From positions 1 through 58,656 of the IMG/VR virus record IMGVR_UViG_3300043119_000255: DNA of 58,656 bases; one strand, given 5' to 3'. The stretch comes from a virus. Shown one piece after another: positions 1-9,235 of this stretch (positions are counted from its first letter, which is position 1; every line of letters starts with the position of its first letter). The notes beneath the pieces are model-generated. The model was given only the letters and a program-made list of their open reading frames with translations, ran no database searches and was not told the DNA's origin. The translations under genes and the position numbers were made by a program.

Positions 1-137
1 TTCACGTTTCCGAATGAGTATTCTGGGTGCAGAGGTGTTTGACAACATGCATAAGCCCGTCCATCATTAATCACATGTAAATGTGACCAAGGTGCAACAC
101 AGAACGTTGGCTCTTCTTTGAAGTTTCTATCAGTCAT
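1..137 (-). CDS. Radical SAM twitch-domain protein, N-terminal fragment (cut by window edge)
   Basis: Partial gene running off the left edge. The ATG at 137-135 overlaps the stop of the next gene upstream (132-130) by 8 bp. The visible 45 residues contain FCVAPWSHLH, an invariant-looking G and a CC pair. This is the same F-C-x-x-x-W ... G ... C start seen in the two full-length radical SAM proteins that follow. From that resemblance and the operon position I infer a third member of the family; the CX3CX2C motif itself lies outside the window. Confidence 0.7.
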   Translation of the reverse strand, partial: MTDRNFKEEPTFCVAPWSHLHVINDGRAYACCQTPLHPEYSFGNV

Positions 138-1644
138 ATTTTCCCAGGGGTTCGCCTATATTTGAAGAATCGGGAGTTAAAATCCATCCCTCTTCTTGTG
201 CAATTCTCATCAAATCTTCATCATTGATATACTGTCTGGTACTATCACCACTAATCAATGAAGTCTTTTCCTTGAGTGTTGTGGACGGAATAGTTTCGTA
301 CCAGTCCTTTAAAATTTCAGGAAAAGTTTCTACTAGATTTTTGTTTCTGCGTTGATCATATTGACTGTAGAATGTTTTAAAATCTCTCCAAAGAGTAATT
401 TTATTACTGGTTCTTCTGTGTGGGGCTTCTACAATATCAAGATAATCAATCAAACGCTCAATACTAGCTTTTTCAAAATCATGCCACAGTGGTCGGTCTT
501 TTACATTTTCATACCAGGCGCTCAACTTCTCCCTGCAATAATTTTTGATATGATCAGGAAGCGCAAGAGGACTTTGGAAACTCGGGAATCGCAATAGATT
601 AAGACTTACTGTTGGAGTTTTGGAGTTTGTCATTTGCTTAATTGAATAAATGTCATCCAAGAATTCGGTTATGTCGAATAAGCACAGGCTGTTGATAGTC
701 ATCATAACATTCAAACCCTTGATATTACCTTCAGTAAGAAGTCGAATTAGATTCTTTCTCCAAACTTCATAGTCAAATCCATCACGAATATACTCCGCGT
801 GTTTTGCCGAAGATTCACAACTAGTATATACCGAGAAACTTTTAATGTTTTTACTCTTCTCGATCAATCGATCAATCGTCTCATCTTTAGCAATCAAGTT
901 GGTATTAATAGCGAAAGCCATTTCACTATCTTGTTTCTCGAACCAATCAAGTAGTCTCCATGTTTCAGGACTCATTAAAGGTTCGCCGCCAGTTATTCTC
1001 AACTCTTTCAGAGTATCGGCAAGACCATTGTCCCACCACTTCCAGAAAGCATCAATGTATGGATTTGTCTGATCCTTACCGAATGGTTCAGTCCATGAAC
1101 CGTCTTGTTCAAATGCACCAGCGCCATCTGATACTAGGTTTTGGTAAGGACCATTCTGCTTGATGTCTCTCGCCCACGAAGTTGAGAAACTCGCATTACA
1201 GTATGAACAAGCTAGATTGCATGTCCTATCAAATGCGATTTCAAATGTTCTAAGAGATACGCTGTCTTTCCAGTCCTTAGTATACGCATCTTCTAAATCC
1301 TTTTCAGTATGAATTACAGATTTAAAAACACGGTCGCTGATATTATCTCTGCCGATATCTTCTATCTTCCAGCAATACTCACACTCCAAAGGACGTTCGC
1401 CATCCTGCATCATCTTTCGCATTGCTTTTTTGTGTTTTGTATTGTGAATTGCAGTATAATCTTCCGCGACTTCCTCGAGAGGAATTTTGTGCGCGGGTGG
1501 GTGATGGCAACTAGCAGTTGTCCCGCTGCCTAGCCACGTAGTAGCATTGTACCATTTTGCACCACAGAAACTTTTAGATTTGCTATCTAATACTCTTGTC
1601 CGATATTCAGATAGAGATTCATCTTTATTCATGTGCGAGGCCAT
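130..1644 (-). CDS. Twitch-domain radical SAM protein
   Basis: Radical SAM enzyme. The canonical cluster motif CNLACSYC (C-x3-C-x2-C) lies about one third into the protein, followed by a TGGEP motif. The N-terminal third carries its own cysteines (SFCGAKW, ASCHHP, CEYCW), like an auxiliary-cluster twitch/SPASM module placed before the core. This layout is known from T4-like marine phages; the substrate is unknown. I chose the ATG at 1644 with GGAAAG just upstream; ATG 1632 or TTG 1662 are possible. It overlaps its paralogue upstream and the third copy downstream, so all three are probably translationally coupled. Substrate and partner cannot be told from sequence. Confidence 0.85.
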   Translation of the reverse strand: MASHMNKDESLSEYRTRVLDSKSKSFCGAKWYNATTWLGSGTTASCHHPPAHKIPLEEVAEDYTAIHNTKHKKAMRKMMQDGERPLECEYCWKIEDIGRDNISDRVFKSVIHTEKDLEDAYTKDWKDSVSLRTFEIAFDRTCNLACSYCNASFSTSWARDIKQNGPYQNLVSDGAGAFEQDGSWTEPFGKDQTNPYIDAFWKWWDNGLADTLKELRITGGEPLMSPETWRLLDWFEKQDSEMAFAINTNLIAKDETIDRLIEKSKNIKSFSVYTSCESSAKHAEYIRDGFDYEVWRKNLIRLLTEGNIKGLNVMMTINSLCLFDITEFLDDIYSIKQMTNSKTPTVSLNLLRFPSFQSPLALPDHIKNYCREKLSAWYENVKDRPLWHDFEKASIERLIDYLDIVEAPHRRTSNKITLWRDFKTFYSQYDQRRNKNLVETFPEILKDWYETIPSTTLKEKTSLISGDSTRQYINDEDLMRIAQEEGWILTPDSSNIGEPLGKYD

Positions 1645-3037
1645 TATCTTTCCAGTCTTCAAGAAGATTTACATACATCGGAAATGTAATACTAAAGTTT
1701 TTATTTCTTCTTTTATCAAATTCATTAACAAATTTAACAAAATCACTACGATATTTATCTGCGGTTGGAGTAGTTCGCAAATAGTCACAGAATCTTTTAA
1801 TTTGATCCCATTCTTCTAAGTAAAGTCTTGCCCATTGCGATGAAGAATGATACTTCAACCAACCCTCGCAATATTTCTCAATCTTATCTGCATACTCTAT
1901 TCTAGTTTCCGTATCTAGTAGTGTTGCCTGTAAGTATGGAGGGTATCGTAAATAATTTACACTTAAAGGTATTCTGTTTTCTTCGGTGTTCTTATTAAAC
2001 AGAACTCGTAGATCCATCACATGTTCGACGAATTCCGAGAAAGAAGGTAAACTTAGAATATTAATGGTAGTCATAATATTAACGCGGAAGTTGGTTTCGC
2101 GCAGAATACGTTCTACGTTTGCATACCATTTCATATAGTTGATGCCATCACGAGCATATTCTGCTTGTGCGAAAGTGCTTTCTGCACTAGTATAAATTTG
2201 GATATCTTTGACTTTACCCTCTAGGGAGTTTATTGTTTCGATCAACTTATCAACCAAATGATCTGGTACGCCCAAGTTCGTATTGATACCCAGTTCAATG
2301 TCCGCCGGAGGATTCTGTTTAATCAGTTCCATTGTTTCCCAAAAATCTTTACTCATAGTAGGTTCACCACCAGTCATACGAAACACCTTGACATGTTTCA
2401 TCGCTTCTGGGAACCACTGTTTAAATGCTTCTGAGTATGGGTTATGTTCACTGTTCTTATATGGGAATCTACCCACTTGCTTCAACCATTCGAGGTTACT
2501 TGTTCCAAATTGAGTTGGATATGGACCATTCTGTTTAACATCATCCATCCACTTACTGGATATTTCGGGTGAACAATACGCACAAGCAAAGTTACATGCA
2601 TTAGAAAATGATACTTCTAGATAACTAGGATAGATATCAGTTTCCGGATCCATGGAAGATATCTCTTCTATTTTATCCCACGACCACCATTCAGATGTTT
2701 TATAGTGACGGTCCGAGAAATAGTTTTTATCTAAGTCTTCAATTTTCCAACAGTATTCACATTCAGAGGGTCTTTCCCCTCTAAGCATTTTCGCTCTTTG
2801 TTCTTTTTTGAATTTACTGTTGTGAAGTGCATGAGGTGTTTTTTGTATTTCATCCAGAGGAATCTTATGTGGCGACGGATGGTGGCATGAATGATTATAT
2901 CCATTCTGTAGATATAAAGTTGTTTGAAGCCACTTTGCAGAACAGAAACTAGGACTAACTAGATTGATGATATCTCGTTTTCTCTCTAGCTCCACAATCC
3001 GCGCTTCGTTTGTTCCTATCGGAAAATCATCGCTCAT
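1625..3037 (-). CDS. Twitch-domain radical SAM protein (paralogue)
   Basis: 470-residue paralogue of the gene at 130-1644. The order is the same: SFCSAKW, CHHPSPHKIP and CEYCWKIED in the N-terminal domain, then CNFACAYC (C-x3-C-x2-C) and RMTGGEPTMS in the core. The ATG at 3037 overlaps the TGA of the methyltransferase gene upstream (ATGA). Side-by-side paralogues with matching auxiliary cysteines suggest they act on related substrates or as a heteromeric pair (inference). The reaction is not known. Confidence 0.86.
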   Translation of the reverse strand: MSDDFPIGTNEARIVELERKRDIINLVSPSFCSAKWLQTTLYLQNGYNHSCHHPSPHKIPLDEIQKTPHALHNSKFKKEQRAKMLRGERPSECEYCWKIEDLDKNYFSDRHYKTSEWWSWDKIEEISSMDPETDIYPSYLEVSFSNACNFACAYCSPEISSKWMDDVKQNGPYPTQFGTSNLEWLKQVGRFPYKNSEHNPYSEAFKQWFPEAMKHVKVFRMTGGEPTMSKDFWETMELIKQNPPADIELGINTNLGVPDHLVDKLIETINSLEGKVKDIQIYTSAESTFAQAEYARDGINYMKWYANVERILRETNFRVNIMTTINILSLPSFSEFVEHVMDLRVLFNKNTEENRIPLSVNYLRYPPYLQATLLDTETRIEYADKIEKYCEGWLKYHSSSQWARLYLEEWDQIKRFCDYLRTTPTADKYRSDFVKFVNEFDKRRNKNFSITFPMYVNLLEDWKDNGLAHE

Positions 3038-3618
3038 TTTTTATAACCCACTGCCATATATCTGTAAAAATGTCCGCACTTCAACATACCAGCGTATTCT
3101 GGTTCTTCAATCCTATTGAGTTTTAAGAATTCTTCTAGATTATCAGCAAGACGAACATGCTCAGGATTTTCTAGATTATTTCCCTGGACGATGTATTTAG
3201 TCGCGTTGGGAATAGAGTCCCACCAAGCATCATAAACTTCCTGGGTAACATGTTCAGAACTTGTATTGATTACCAGATCGGGATGCACGTTGAGCGGCAT
3301 ACCGTTTTTCATGTCATGTTGGCGAAAGACAATATCGTGATAGCACTCATCGATAGCAGAGAATACATGTCTACAGCTAGAATCTAAGTCGGTGGTTAGA
3401 ATTCTAGCATCAGGAAACTTATGCGCAATAAACTGCGCAAGAACTCCATACCAACCACCGAAAATTACGATAGAACGATCCATAGGAGTTACATGTTCAA
3501 GCAACCATTTCTTACTTTCGATCTGACTTGGCCAGAAGTTCTCAGAGAATCTGTATGCATTCTCTGGATTATTTCGGATGTATTCCATCCAATTTAATAC
3601 AACATCAAAATTAACCAC
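3034..3618 (-). CDS. Class I SAM-dependent methyltransferase-like protein
   Basis: Rossmann-type start VIFGGWYGVLAQFIA (a G-x-G-like SAM loop), then an acidic strand end RILTTDLDSS and later LVINTSSEHV, as in class I methyltransferases. I place the start at GTG 3618, whose codon overlaps the TAA of the preceding gene; the longer open frame upstream lies over that gene. It is the first gene of a unit with the radical SAM enzymes, so it may act on the same substrate (inference). The target atom is unknown. Confidence 0.65.
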   Translation of the reverse strand: MVNFDVVLNWMEYIRNNPENAYRFSENFWPSQIESKKWLLEHVTPMDRSIVIFGGWYGVLAQFIAHKFPDARILTTDLDSSCRHVFSAIDECYHDIVFRQHDMKNGMPLNVHPDLVINTSSEHVTQEVYDAWWDSIPNATKYIVQGNNLENPEHVRLADNLEEFLKLNRIEEPEYAGMLKCGHFYRYMAVGYKK

Positions 3619-4012
3619 GGCGCATCCTTGAAATCTCTTCCATCTGATCTTGATTGATAACTGGTACTGCATTAGATTTATGCATGGTGGCAATACCCCT
3701 AATCAGAGTACCAGTATATTCGTTGGGCTTCTTGGCAAAAGTAACACCAAGCCCATCACCAGAGGGATACTTTTGACGATGGTCACTGACCTGATAATCA
3801 GGGAGAGGTGTGCCACGCAACTTAGGTTTATAATTGCCCTGACGATATTGCACATATTCGTCGAACGTCTTAGTCTTGCAACCAATACGTTTCATCTGCT
3901 TATTGTAATCAACCCAGTCTTGTGCATACTTGGCAGTTACGCCTTTGTTTGCAGTTTTACGCTTTTTAGTATTTGTCGTAGTGTAGGCTGGACCTAACAA
4001 ATGCATAGTCAT
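3611..4012 (-). CDS. Conserved phage protein of unknown function
   Basis: 133 residues, basic, beginning MTMHLLGPAYTTTNTKKRK. The start at 4012 is fixed by AAGGAG 6 nt upstream; the frame remains open further upstream, but without a ribosome site. Short MHL-GP-like proteins of this kind are common in T4-like marine phages, with no known function. It stops inside the start codon region of the methyltransferase gene. No enzyme motif seen. Confidence 0.75.
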   Translation of the reverse strand: MTMHLLGPAYTTTNTKKRKTANKGVTAKYAQDWVDYNKQMKRIGCKTKTFDEYVQYRQGNYKPKLRGTPLPDYQVSDHRQKYPSGDGLGVTFAKKPNEYTGTLIRGIATMHKSNAVPVINQDQMEEISRMRRG

Positions 4013-4076
4013 AACAATCTCCTTATGACTTTCACAATACAACATAACGGCCAGTTTGTCAATAGAAAAAAACCGC

Positions 4077-4105
4077 TTGACTTTTGGCTGCGAATCGTCT
4101 ATAAC
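4077..4105 (+). promoter_or_regulatory. Sigma70-like early promoter with GANTC spacer site
   Basis: TTGACT (4077-4082), 17-nt spacer, TATAAC (4100-4105). GAATC sits at 4092-4096, ending exactly 3 nt before the -10 box, as in the minus-strand promoter family of the early region. It is the only plus-strand member and drives the three small genes at 4119-4674. Confidence 0.75.
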
Positions 4106-4118
4106 TATAATGTAAGCA

Positions 4119-4322
4119 ATGAGGTGTGTGATGATTCTTGAAATATCTAGAAATGAAGAGAACCTACTCAAAGAGTTAGGTGTTGCATGGAACGGCTGGC
4201 AGTATGAACTTGAGTCGTTCTTAGAAATTAATTTTGAACTCGGAGCGAATGGTATTCCAACCTATTCGTCTTTTGAAGAGTATCTTGAAGGCCGTGTGGC
4301 ATATAAAAGGAAGGTAGCATAA
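4119..4322 (+). CDS. Small protein of unknown function
   Basis: 67 codons if the first ATG is used; ATG 4131 (MILEISRNEE) is equally possible. Acidic, no recognisable domain. Believed real because it follows a good promoter and its stop overlaps the next start (TAATG). First gene of a three-gene plus-strand operon opposite the surrounding minus-strand genes. Confidence 0.65.
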   Translation: MRCVMILEISRNEENLLKELGVAWNGWQYELESFLEINFELGANGIPTYSSFEEYLEGRVAYKRKVA

Positions 4323-4537
4323 TGGTTAGTATTACTACAGAAGTCGAAGTTTATATGGATGACTTTGACGATGAAGAACTCGTAGCAGAACTCGAAGAAA
4401 GAGGCTACTATGTAAGTAAGTCTGCTTCCGATAGTTACTCTTTACAGGGTCTCTATGATGCCTGGGTTTATAAGACCGGCAACTTCGAAGATATGTTCCG
4501 AAAGTTTTGTCAACTTAATCTAGGAAAGAGTTTCTAA
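4322..4537 (+). CDS. Small acidic protein of unknown function
   Basis: 71 residues, strongly acidic N-terminal half (MDDFDDEELVAELEERGYYV) resembling short acidic helix-strand segments found in many T4-like phage small proteins. Overlaps the preceding gene by TAATG, and its TAATG stop provides the start of the next. No function can be assigned. Confidence 0.7.
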   Translation: MVSITTEVEVYMDDFDDEELVAELEERGYYVSKSASDSYSLQGLYDAWVYKTGNFEDMFRKFCQLNLGKSF

Positions 4538-4674
4538 TGAACGACGAAGAACTAGAAGAACACTTTTTTCAGATGGAGAAGGAACTATTCGAACAAGAAG
4601 TTACTTCGAAGTCGCCCGATACACTCCGTCCCAATCTTTCGGAGGTGTCACCTGAAACTCTTCGATACGGCTAA
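4537..4674 (+). CDS. Very short acidic protein, 3' end antisense to the cyclase gene
   Basis: 45 residues (MNDEELEEHFFQ...). It starts in the TAATG of the previous stop, so it is translationally coupled. Its last 74 nt lie antisense over the 3' end of the CHASE2 cyclase gene (4601-6664). No domain seen. The acidic MNDEELEEHF start resembles other small phage proteins. Convergent overlap of this size is unusual even in this compact genome. Confidence 0.55.
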   Translation: MNDEELEEHFFQMEKELFEQEVTSKSPDTLRPNLSEVSPETLRYG

Positions 4675-6664
4675 TCATCGAGTCGTAATAATCTGATAAT
4701 TTACCTTGCCAGCACTGCTTCAAGTCGCTGGCAAATTTTTGGGCAGCTTCCCAATGGCCTGAGCGATATAAAGTGAGAAACTTCTCATGTTGTAATTCGC
4801 CGGCAGTATCACGTTGTTCGAGAACAGTGTAAATTTTTACGGGTTCAGTCTTACCCTTAACTGCAATCAGGTCTAGCTCTACTACCTGGAATTCGTTATA
4901 AACGTATTCCGCAGTCTTTGGTCCAACAACGATCTTAACACCATAAGGTTTAGACTGGCCTTCAAGACGTGCCGCGAGATTAACGCCATCACCAAGGCAG
5001 GTGTAATCAAAACGTTGATCAGAACCCATGTTACCCACGACAACTGTGTCAGTATTGATACCAAGGCCCATTCCAAAAGCAGGAATACCTTCTCTAGTAA
5101 CTTCATCATTAAATCTTTCTAAATCTTTCAACATTGCCATACCAGTGCGGACAGCATTCAACGCATGATACTTATCATCTAGTGGCGCATTCCAGAAAGC
5201 CATCTGTGCGTCACCAATATATTTGTCAAGTGTACCTTCATTTTCAATAATACGGGCGGTCATTGCCGTCATGTATCTGTTCATAATCTTAGTTAGACCT
5301 TGAACATCTTTACCATAATGTTCTGAGATAGTCGTGAAGCCTCGAACGTCGGTAAACATTATCGACAACTCTCTGGACTCACCACCAAGTTGTAACAATT
5401 CTGGATTCTTCTGGAGTTTATCTACCATGGCTGGTGATAGATAAGTGCCGAATTGCTTTTTAATCTGTTGCTTCTGTAGATACTCTGAGATATACTTAGC
5501 AGTATACAGATGAATGTAGATTAAAGCAATAGAAAAAATATTAAAAGTTACATCGAAGAGAATATTTTTTGTGGTAAACAGATATACTGGCAGATAAAAA
5601 TAACCAGCTAGTAGTATGCCGATATAAATTATAGAGAAACGAAAACGAGAAAGAATAATCAATGCCAGAGCAAGACCCAGAAACGCCGCTAGATCCGCAA
5701 TTACTGACCAGTTCGGAATCGAAACAGAATCTCCATTTATCAGAGTTTCAAGAATACTCGCCTGAAGGACGTGGGGATGTTGCGCACCTGATGGAGTCGC
5801 TACAGGGTTCGCAATACCAGCAGCAGTTACGCCAACAATCACAATTTTACCATTCAGGTCAGGTAAAGGACCCGCTCCAATTTCGACTGACTGGAATCGA
5901 TAGTTCGGATTGACGAACACTCTACCATATTCATCTGTTTTAATAGTTTCAAAAGAAGGAATTCGTAATGCTTCGACCCCAGTCTGATTTATCTTGGCTT
6001 GATACGAAGAGTCTCCTGCAGCTACACGCAGCATCTCTAGAGCAAATGCGGGATAGTATTCGCCTGATGTTTGAGATAGAAGAGGAACTCGCCTTACAAC
6101 CCCATCACTCTCGGGTAGGGTTGACGTTATCCCAACACCGGCAGCGGCTTCTTGCAGAGGTGCAATATTACTTAGAACGCACGGGTATTGAGGAAGAAAT
6201 TCAGTTGCTTCTCCATCGCCGATTACGGCAACGCCTGTCCTCCGAATTGTCGCACTTGCCCGTGAACAAGAGTCGCTTACAGTCTGACTCAGAACAACTG
6301 GATACTGATTTAGGGAATTCGCAAGAACTCTATCAGTCCCCATCCGATCAGGCTCAGGATAAAGTATAGTGCCACCAACAAGAGCAGCCCCTCTGCCATA
6401 AATGTCCCCAATAATTTTAGCATGGACTTCCCGCGGGAAAGGCCACTGGCCATATTTCTCAATTGCTTTCTCCCCAATATTGACTGTTACAATTTGCTCG
6501 GATTGCGTTGGCGAACCGAGCATCAAATAATCATAAAACTTCAATCTTGTGGATTCTACCATGTATGGGTCAGATAGTTTTACCCAAAGAAGAATACTAA
6601 AAGTAAGTAGCGCCAACCAAGGCGAGAGTAAAACTTTTTTAGTTCTTTGTGTAAGAGTATCCAT
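4601..6664 (-). CDS. CHASE2-domain adenylate cyclase (class III), membrane bound
   Basis: Predicted to make cAMP from ATP under control of an extracytoplasmic CHASE2 sensor. One N-terminal TM (about 14-30), a long CHASE2 domain (about 40-315), a three-TM hairpin region (about 325-400), then a class III cyclase domain. Metal ligands and substrate residues are visible: MFTDVRGFT, TLDKYIGDAQMAFW, YTCLGDGVNLAARLE (catalytic N and R). Lys in DKYIGD favours ATP over GTP. Full family length, about 687 residues. The start lies inside the end of the lectin/curlin gene, so it closes the curli-like operon. Bacteria often pair CHASE2 cyclases with FecR-domain proteins, and a FecR gene lies two genes upstream here. 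Confidence 0.9.
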   Translation of the reverse strand: MDTLTQRTKKVLLSPWLALLTFSILLWVKLSDPYMVESTRLKFYDYLMLGSPTQSEQIVTVNIGEKAIEKYGQWPFPREVHAKIIGDIYGRGAALVGGTILYPEPDRMGTDRVLANSLNQYPVVLSQTVSDSCSRASATIRRTGVAVIGDGEATEFLPQYPCVLSNIAPLQEAAAGVGITSTLPESDGVVRRVPLLSQTSGEYYPAFALEMLRVAAGDSSYQAKINQTGVEALRIPSFETIKTDEYGRVFVNPNYRFQSVEIGAGPLPDLNGKIVIVGVTAAGIANPVATPSGAQHPHVLQASILETLINGDSVSIPNWSVIADLAAFLGLALALIILSRFRFSIIYIGILLAGYFYLPVYLFTTKNILFDVTFNIFSIALIYIHLYTAKYISEYLQKQQIKKQFGTYLSPAMVDKLQKNPELLQLGGESRELSIMFTDVRGFTTISEHYGKDVQGLTKIMNRYMTAMTARIIENEGTLDKYIGDAQMAFWNAPLDDKYHALNAVRTGMAMLKDLERFNDEVTREGIPAFGMGLGINTDTVVVGNMGSDQRFDYTCLGDGVNLAARLEGQSKPYGVKIVVGPKTAEYVYNEFQVVELDLIAVKGKTEPVKIYTVLEQRDTAGELQHEKFLTLYRSGHWEAAQKFASDLKQCWQGKLSDYYDSMISRIEEFQVTPPKDWDGVYRATSK

Positions 6665-8093
6665 TACATGGTCCAGTCGTGCATGTTATTTCCATTTTCG
6701 CAGAGTCGGCGGCAGTCAAGTTATTTTGTGTAACCGTTACACCAATTCCAGGACTATTTAGTAAAAGTTGAAATTGTTTTGCAGACGAACCTAGTTGAGT
6801 AACAGATGCAGTAACTCCGCCGAATGGAGCATTTATTTCTAAGAAGTGATTGCCAGCACCTTCTTGTAACGCACTGATAACATTAGTATTTCCTAAAGCA
6901 TTGATAAACAACGATTTTTCATTGACATCTTTTTGCTGGGCAGTTATTTGATTGCCCAGACCATTGGTTACAATCTCAGCATATTTACCAGCATATTGTT
7001 GTGTCAGTGATACAATGTTGTTGTTACCAGTAACAGAAACTTCTGCCAAGTTCTTACCGATTGGCGTGGTAGCTGTACCTTGATTGATAGTGATGTTGTT
7101 ACCACTACCATTGATTGTCATAGCTTGTGCGCCATTGACACCCCGTATCTGGTTCTGCTTAGAAAACTGTTCAATATAAACTGAGTTGTTAGAGCCAGTT
7201 GCATTGATGTAGATAGAGTTTTGAGTAATAGAATTTTTTTGATTAATCTTTAGTGTTTGGTTAGCACTAATTGATGCAAGAGGATAAGTGGGTGCAGGTG
7301 GTTCAGGAGCAGGCGGTGGCGGTGCAGAAGAACCAGCATTCGGAGCAACTGGTGTAAAGGTTGTTCCGTTGAGTGAAGTTGTTCCTTGCATTTGGTCGAT
7401 GAATAGAATTGGTGACAATGCTGTATCGCCTAGATTGAACGAGGCAAACCCTAGTAGATAGTTGCCATCTGTAGGTACAGTGAACACCGCGACTTGCCAA
7501 CCAGTAGCACCGTAAGAACCTACAGAATAGTTACCAGTTCCTTGATTGGTGAATCCCAGAAGCGCGAAGTCTTGTGTTTGACCGTTGATGGTGGCAGTTC
7601 CTGGACCACCCGTAACTGTGATCATCGAACCATCATTATATGGAACATAGTCGGTCGATAGATACTGCCAAGCATAAGTGTATGTCACTCCCGCTTGAAG
7701 AAATACCGTTCTACTAATAGAAGTTGCGTTTGTAGGATACATGTTACCGTTGGAGTAAATAGTATTCTTGATTGACGTAATCGTAGAACTTTGTAATCCC
7801 AAGGTAGACATAGCACCATCAAATCCAGGAGAACCACCCCCTGCTTGTAGAGATACCATGTATGAACCATATGGTGTAACAGTCCAACACTTGCCACCAC
7901 CCGGACAATAGTTAGTCATACCAGTTGTTACTTGAACACCCGAACCATCTGGACCCCACGAGGTTCTTGCTGTGGTCGAACCATTACTTACTGTCCAACC
8001 AGTATAGTTTCCATTTTCGAAACCATAGTTAGTAACTTGTGCAAATACTGGCATCGCAAAAAATAATAGAAAGAGAGCGGCTAGTCTTTTCAT
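6639..8093 (-). CDS. Secreted lectin-like protein with C-terminal curlin-type repeats
   Basis: Signal peptide (MKRLAALFLLFFAMPVFA) followed by a beta-rich domain of about 220 residues rich in G, N, T and aromatics (NYGFENGNYTGW start, as in secreted carbohydrate-binding modules). Then a PPPPAPEPPAP linker and five or six repeats with N-x-x-x-I/V-x-Q and SGNNN patterns typical of curlin-type amyloid repeats (TGSNNSVYIEQ, SGNNITINQ, TGNNNIVSLTQ). The ATG overlaps the FecR stop (ATGA). With CsgG in the same operon it is a likely secreted fibre or fibre-cap subunit (inference). Confidence 0.75.
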   Translation of the reverse strand: MKRLAALFLLFFAMPVFAQVTNYGFENGNYTGWTVSNGSTTARTSWGPDGSGVQVTTGMTNYCPGGGKCWTVTPYGSYMVSLQAGGGSPGFDGAMSTLGLQSSTITSIKNTIYSNGNMYPTNATSISRTVFLQAGVTYTYAWQYLSTDYVPYNDGSMITVTGGPGTATINGQTQDFALLGFTNQGTGNYSVGSYGATGWQVAVFTVPTDGNYLLGFASFNLGDTALSPILFIDQMQGTTSLNGTTFTPVAPNAGSSAPPPPAPEPPAPTYPLASISANQTLKINQKNSITQNSIYINATGSNNSVYIEQFSKQNQIRGVNGAQAMTINGSGNNITINQGTATTPIGKNLAEVSVTGNNNIVSLTQQYAGKYAEIVTNGLGNQITAQQKDVNEKSLFINALGNTNVISALQEGAGNHFLEINAPFGGVTASVTQLGSSAKQFQLLLNSPGIGVTVTQNNLTAADSAKMEITCTTGPCNGYSYTKN

Positions 8094-9235
8094 CTTACAC
8101 CGGTTTCCTGCATCACCGTAATATTACCTTGTGGTCTACCTGTTCCCGATGATGTCCATTTATCGTCCATGAAGTTATACGCATCAACTAGTCCGTTTTG
8201 AACTGAAACTACTTGCGCCTCAGTTCCCTTTTCTAACCAGATAGTAACTGCTTGCTGTTTATCCTCTGACAAGCGAGTATACACCCACCCTACCTGAACG
8301 TTCTTCTTGAATATCGGGGAGACATTAGTATAGACTGTTTCTGCTGGCGTATTACCTTCATTATATTCAGCAAAAACTTCTAGTAGCTCTTGCGGTGTTG
8401 CTGGTCGACGCATCGCCGCGGCGACTTGTTCGACGTTATCGGTTGTGCCCGCATCAGGATCTTTATTGTCGTCCGATGCTGCTTTTGCCGGATTGGTAAA
8501 TTTCTTCAAACTGTCTCTAGCAAGTTGTAAGAGACTTTGCCCATCATCTGTTTCCAAAGGAACAATTTGAACGTTGTTATCTAGCGTCTTCAATAGAGGA
8601 TTGATAATCACGGGTGGTGCAGGTGGTGCAAAGTTGTTTTCGACAACAGTTGCTTGGAATGGTTGGTTTAGTGTGACCACACCTGACGCAGTGATAACAT
8701 CAATCATTCCATTAGGACATTCGGCAGTTTGCTTTGTAATATCTAATTCGTTATAGCATTCGGGAACCAGCACGACCGTAGAACGGCCTGCTTCATCAAC
8801 CGACATAACGAAGTCTGTGCCACGAACTGCGATAGTAGCAGTTGGTGTGCGAATGTTTACGCCTTTTCCATTACTGTGGGCGATTTTACCTGAAGTGTAT
8901 CTGACAGTTCCAAGCGCGACCCGAAGTCCAAGTTTACCCTTCGTCTTCCCTCCCCCATCATACACAAAGTCATCCACAAGAAGTCGAGAGTTTTCTGTAA
9001 TATTAACTGTGGTCGAGTCATTGAATGTAATCCTAAATCTACCCTGAGAGTTGGTAGACACTGTGTCCATCTTTTGAACTCTCGCGCCTTTGGTAGCGAG
9101 AGTTGTTTTAGCACCACGCTTAATAGCACCACCACCTCTGAAATCTGTTATCGACCCTATGTCAGCAAAAGCTGGAGTCGATAACAGAAAAATCAGTAGA
9201 AGATTAGTGACCAGTTTTGATATTAAAGATACCAT
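8090..9235 (-). CDS. FecR-domain secreted protein
   Basis: Signal peptide, then a FecR-type domain with the usual course: ADIGSITDFRG, TVSTNSQGRFRITFND, LGTVRYTSGK, NIRTPTATIAVRGTDF. The remaining ~170 residues are low-complexity and mixed. FecR domains elsewhere sense or bind periplasmic ligands and often sit beside CHASE2 cyclases, which fits this operon. It overlaps the curlin gene upstream by 32 bp and the lectin/curlin gene downstream by 4 bp. Confidence 0.85.
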   Translation of the reverse strand: MVSLISKLVTNLLLIFLLSTPAFADIGSITDFRGGGAIKRGAKTTLATKGARVQKMDTVSTNSQGRFRITFNDSTTVNITENSRLLVDDFVYDGGGKTKGKLGLRVALGTVRYTSGKIAHSNGKGVNIRTPTATIAVRGTDFVMSVDEAGRSTVVLVPECYNELDITKQTAECPNGMIDVITASGVVTLNQPFQATVVENNFAPPAPPVIINPLLKTLDNNVQIVPLETDDGQSLLQLARDSLKKFTNPAKAASDDNKDPDAGTTDNVEQVAAAMRRPATPQELLEVFAEYNEGNTPAETVYTNVSPIFKKNVQVGWVYTRLSEDKQQAVTIWLEKGTEAQVVSVQNGLVDAYNFMDDKWTSSGTGRPQGNITVMQETGVR

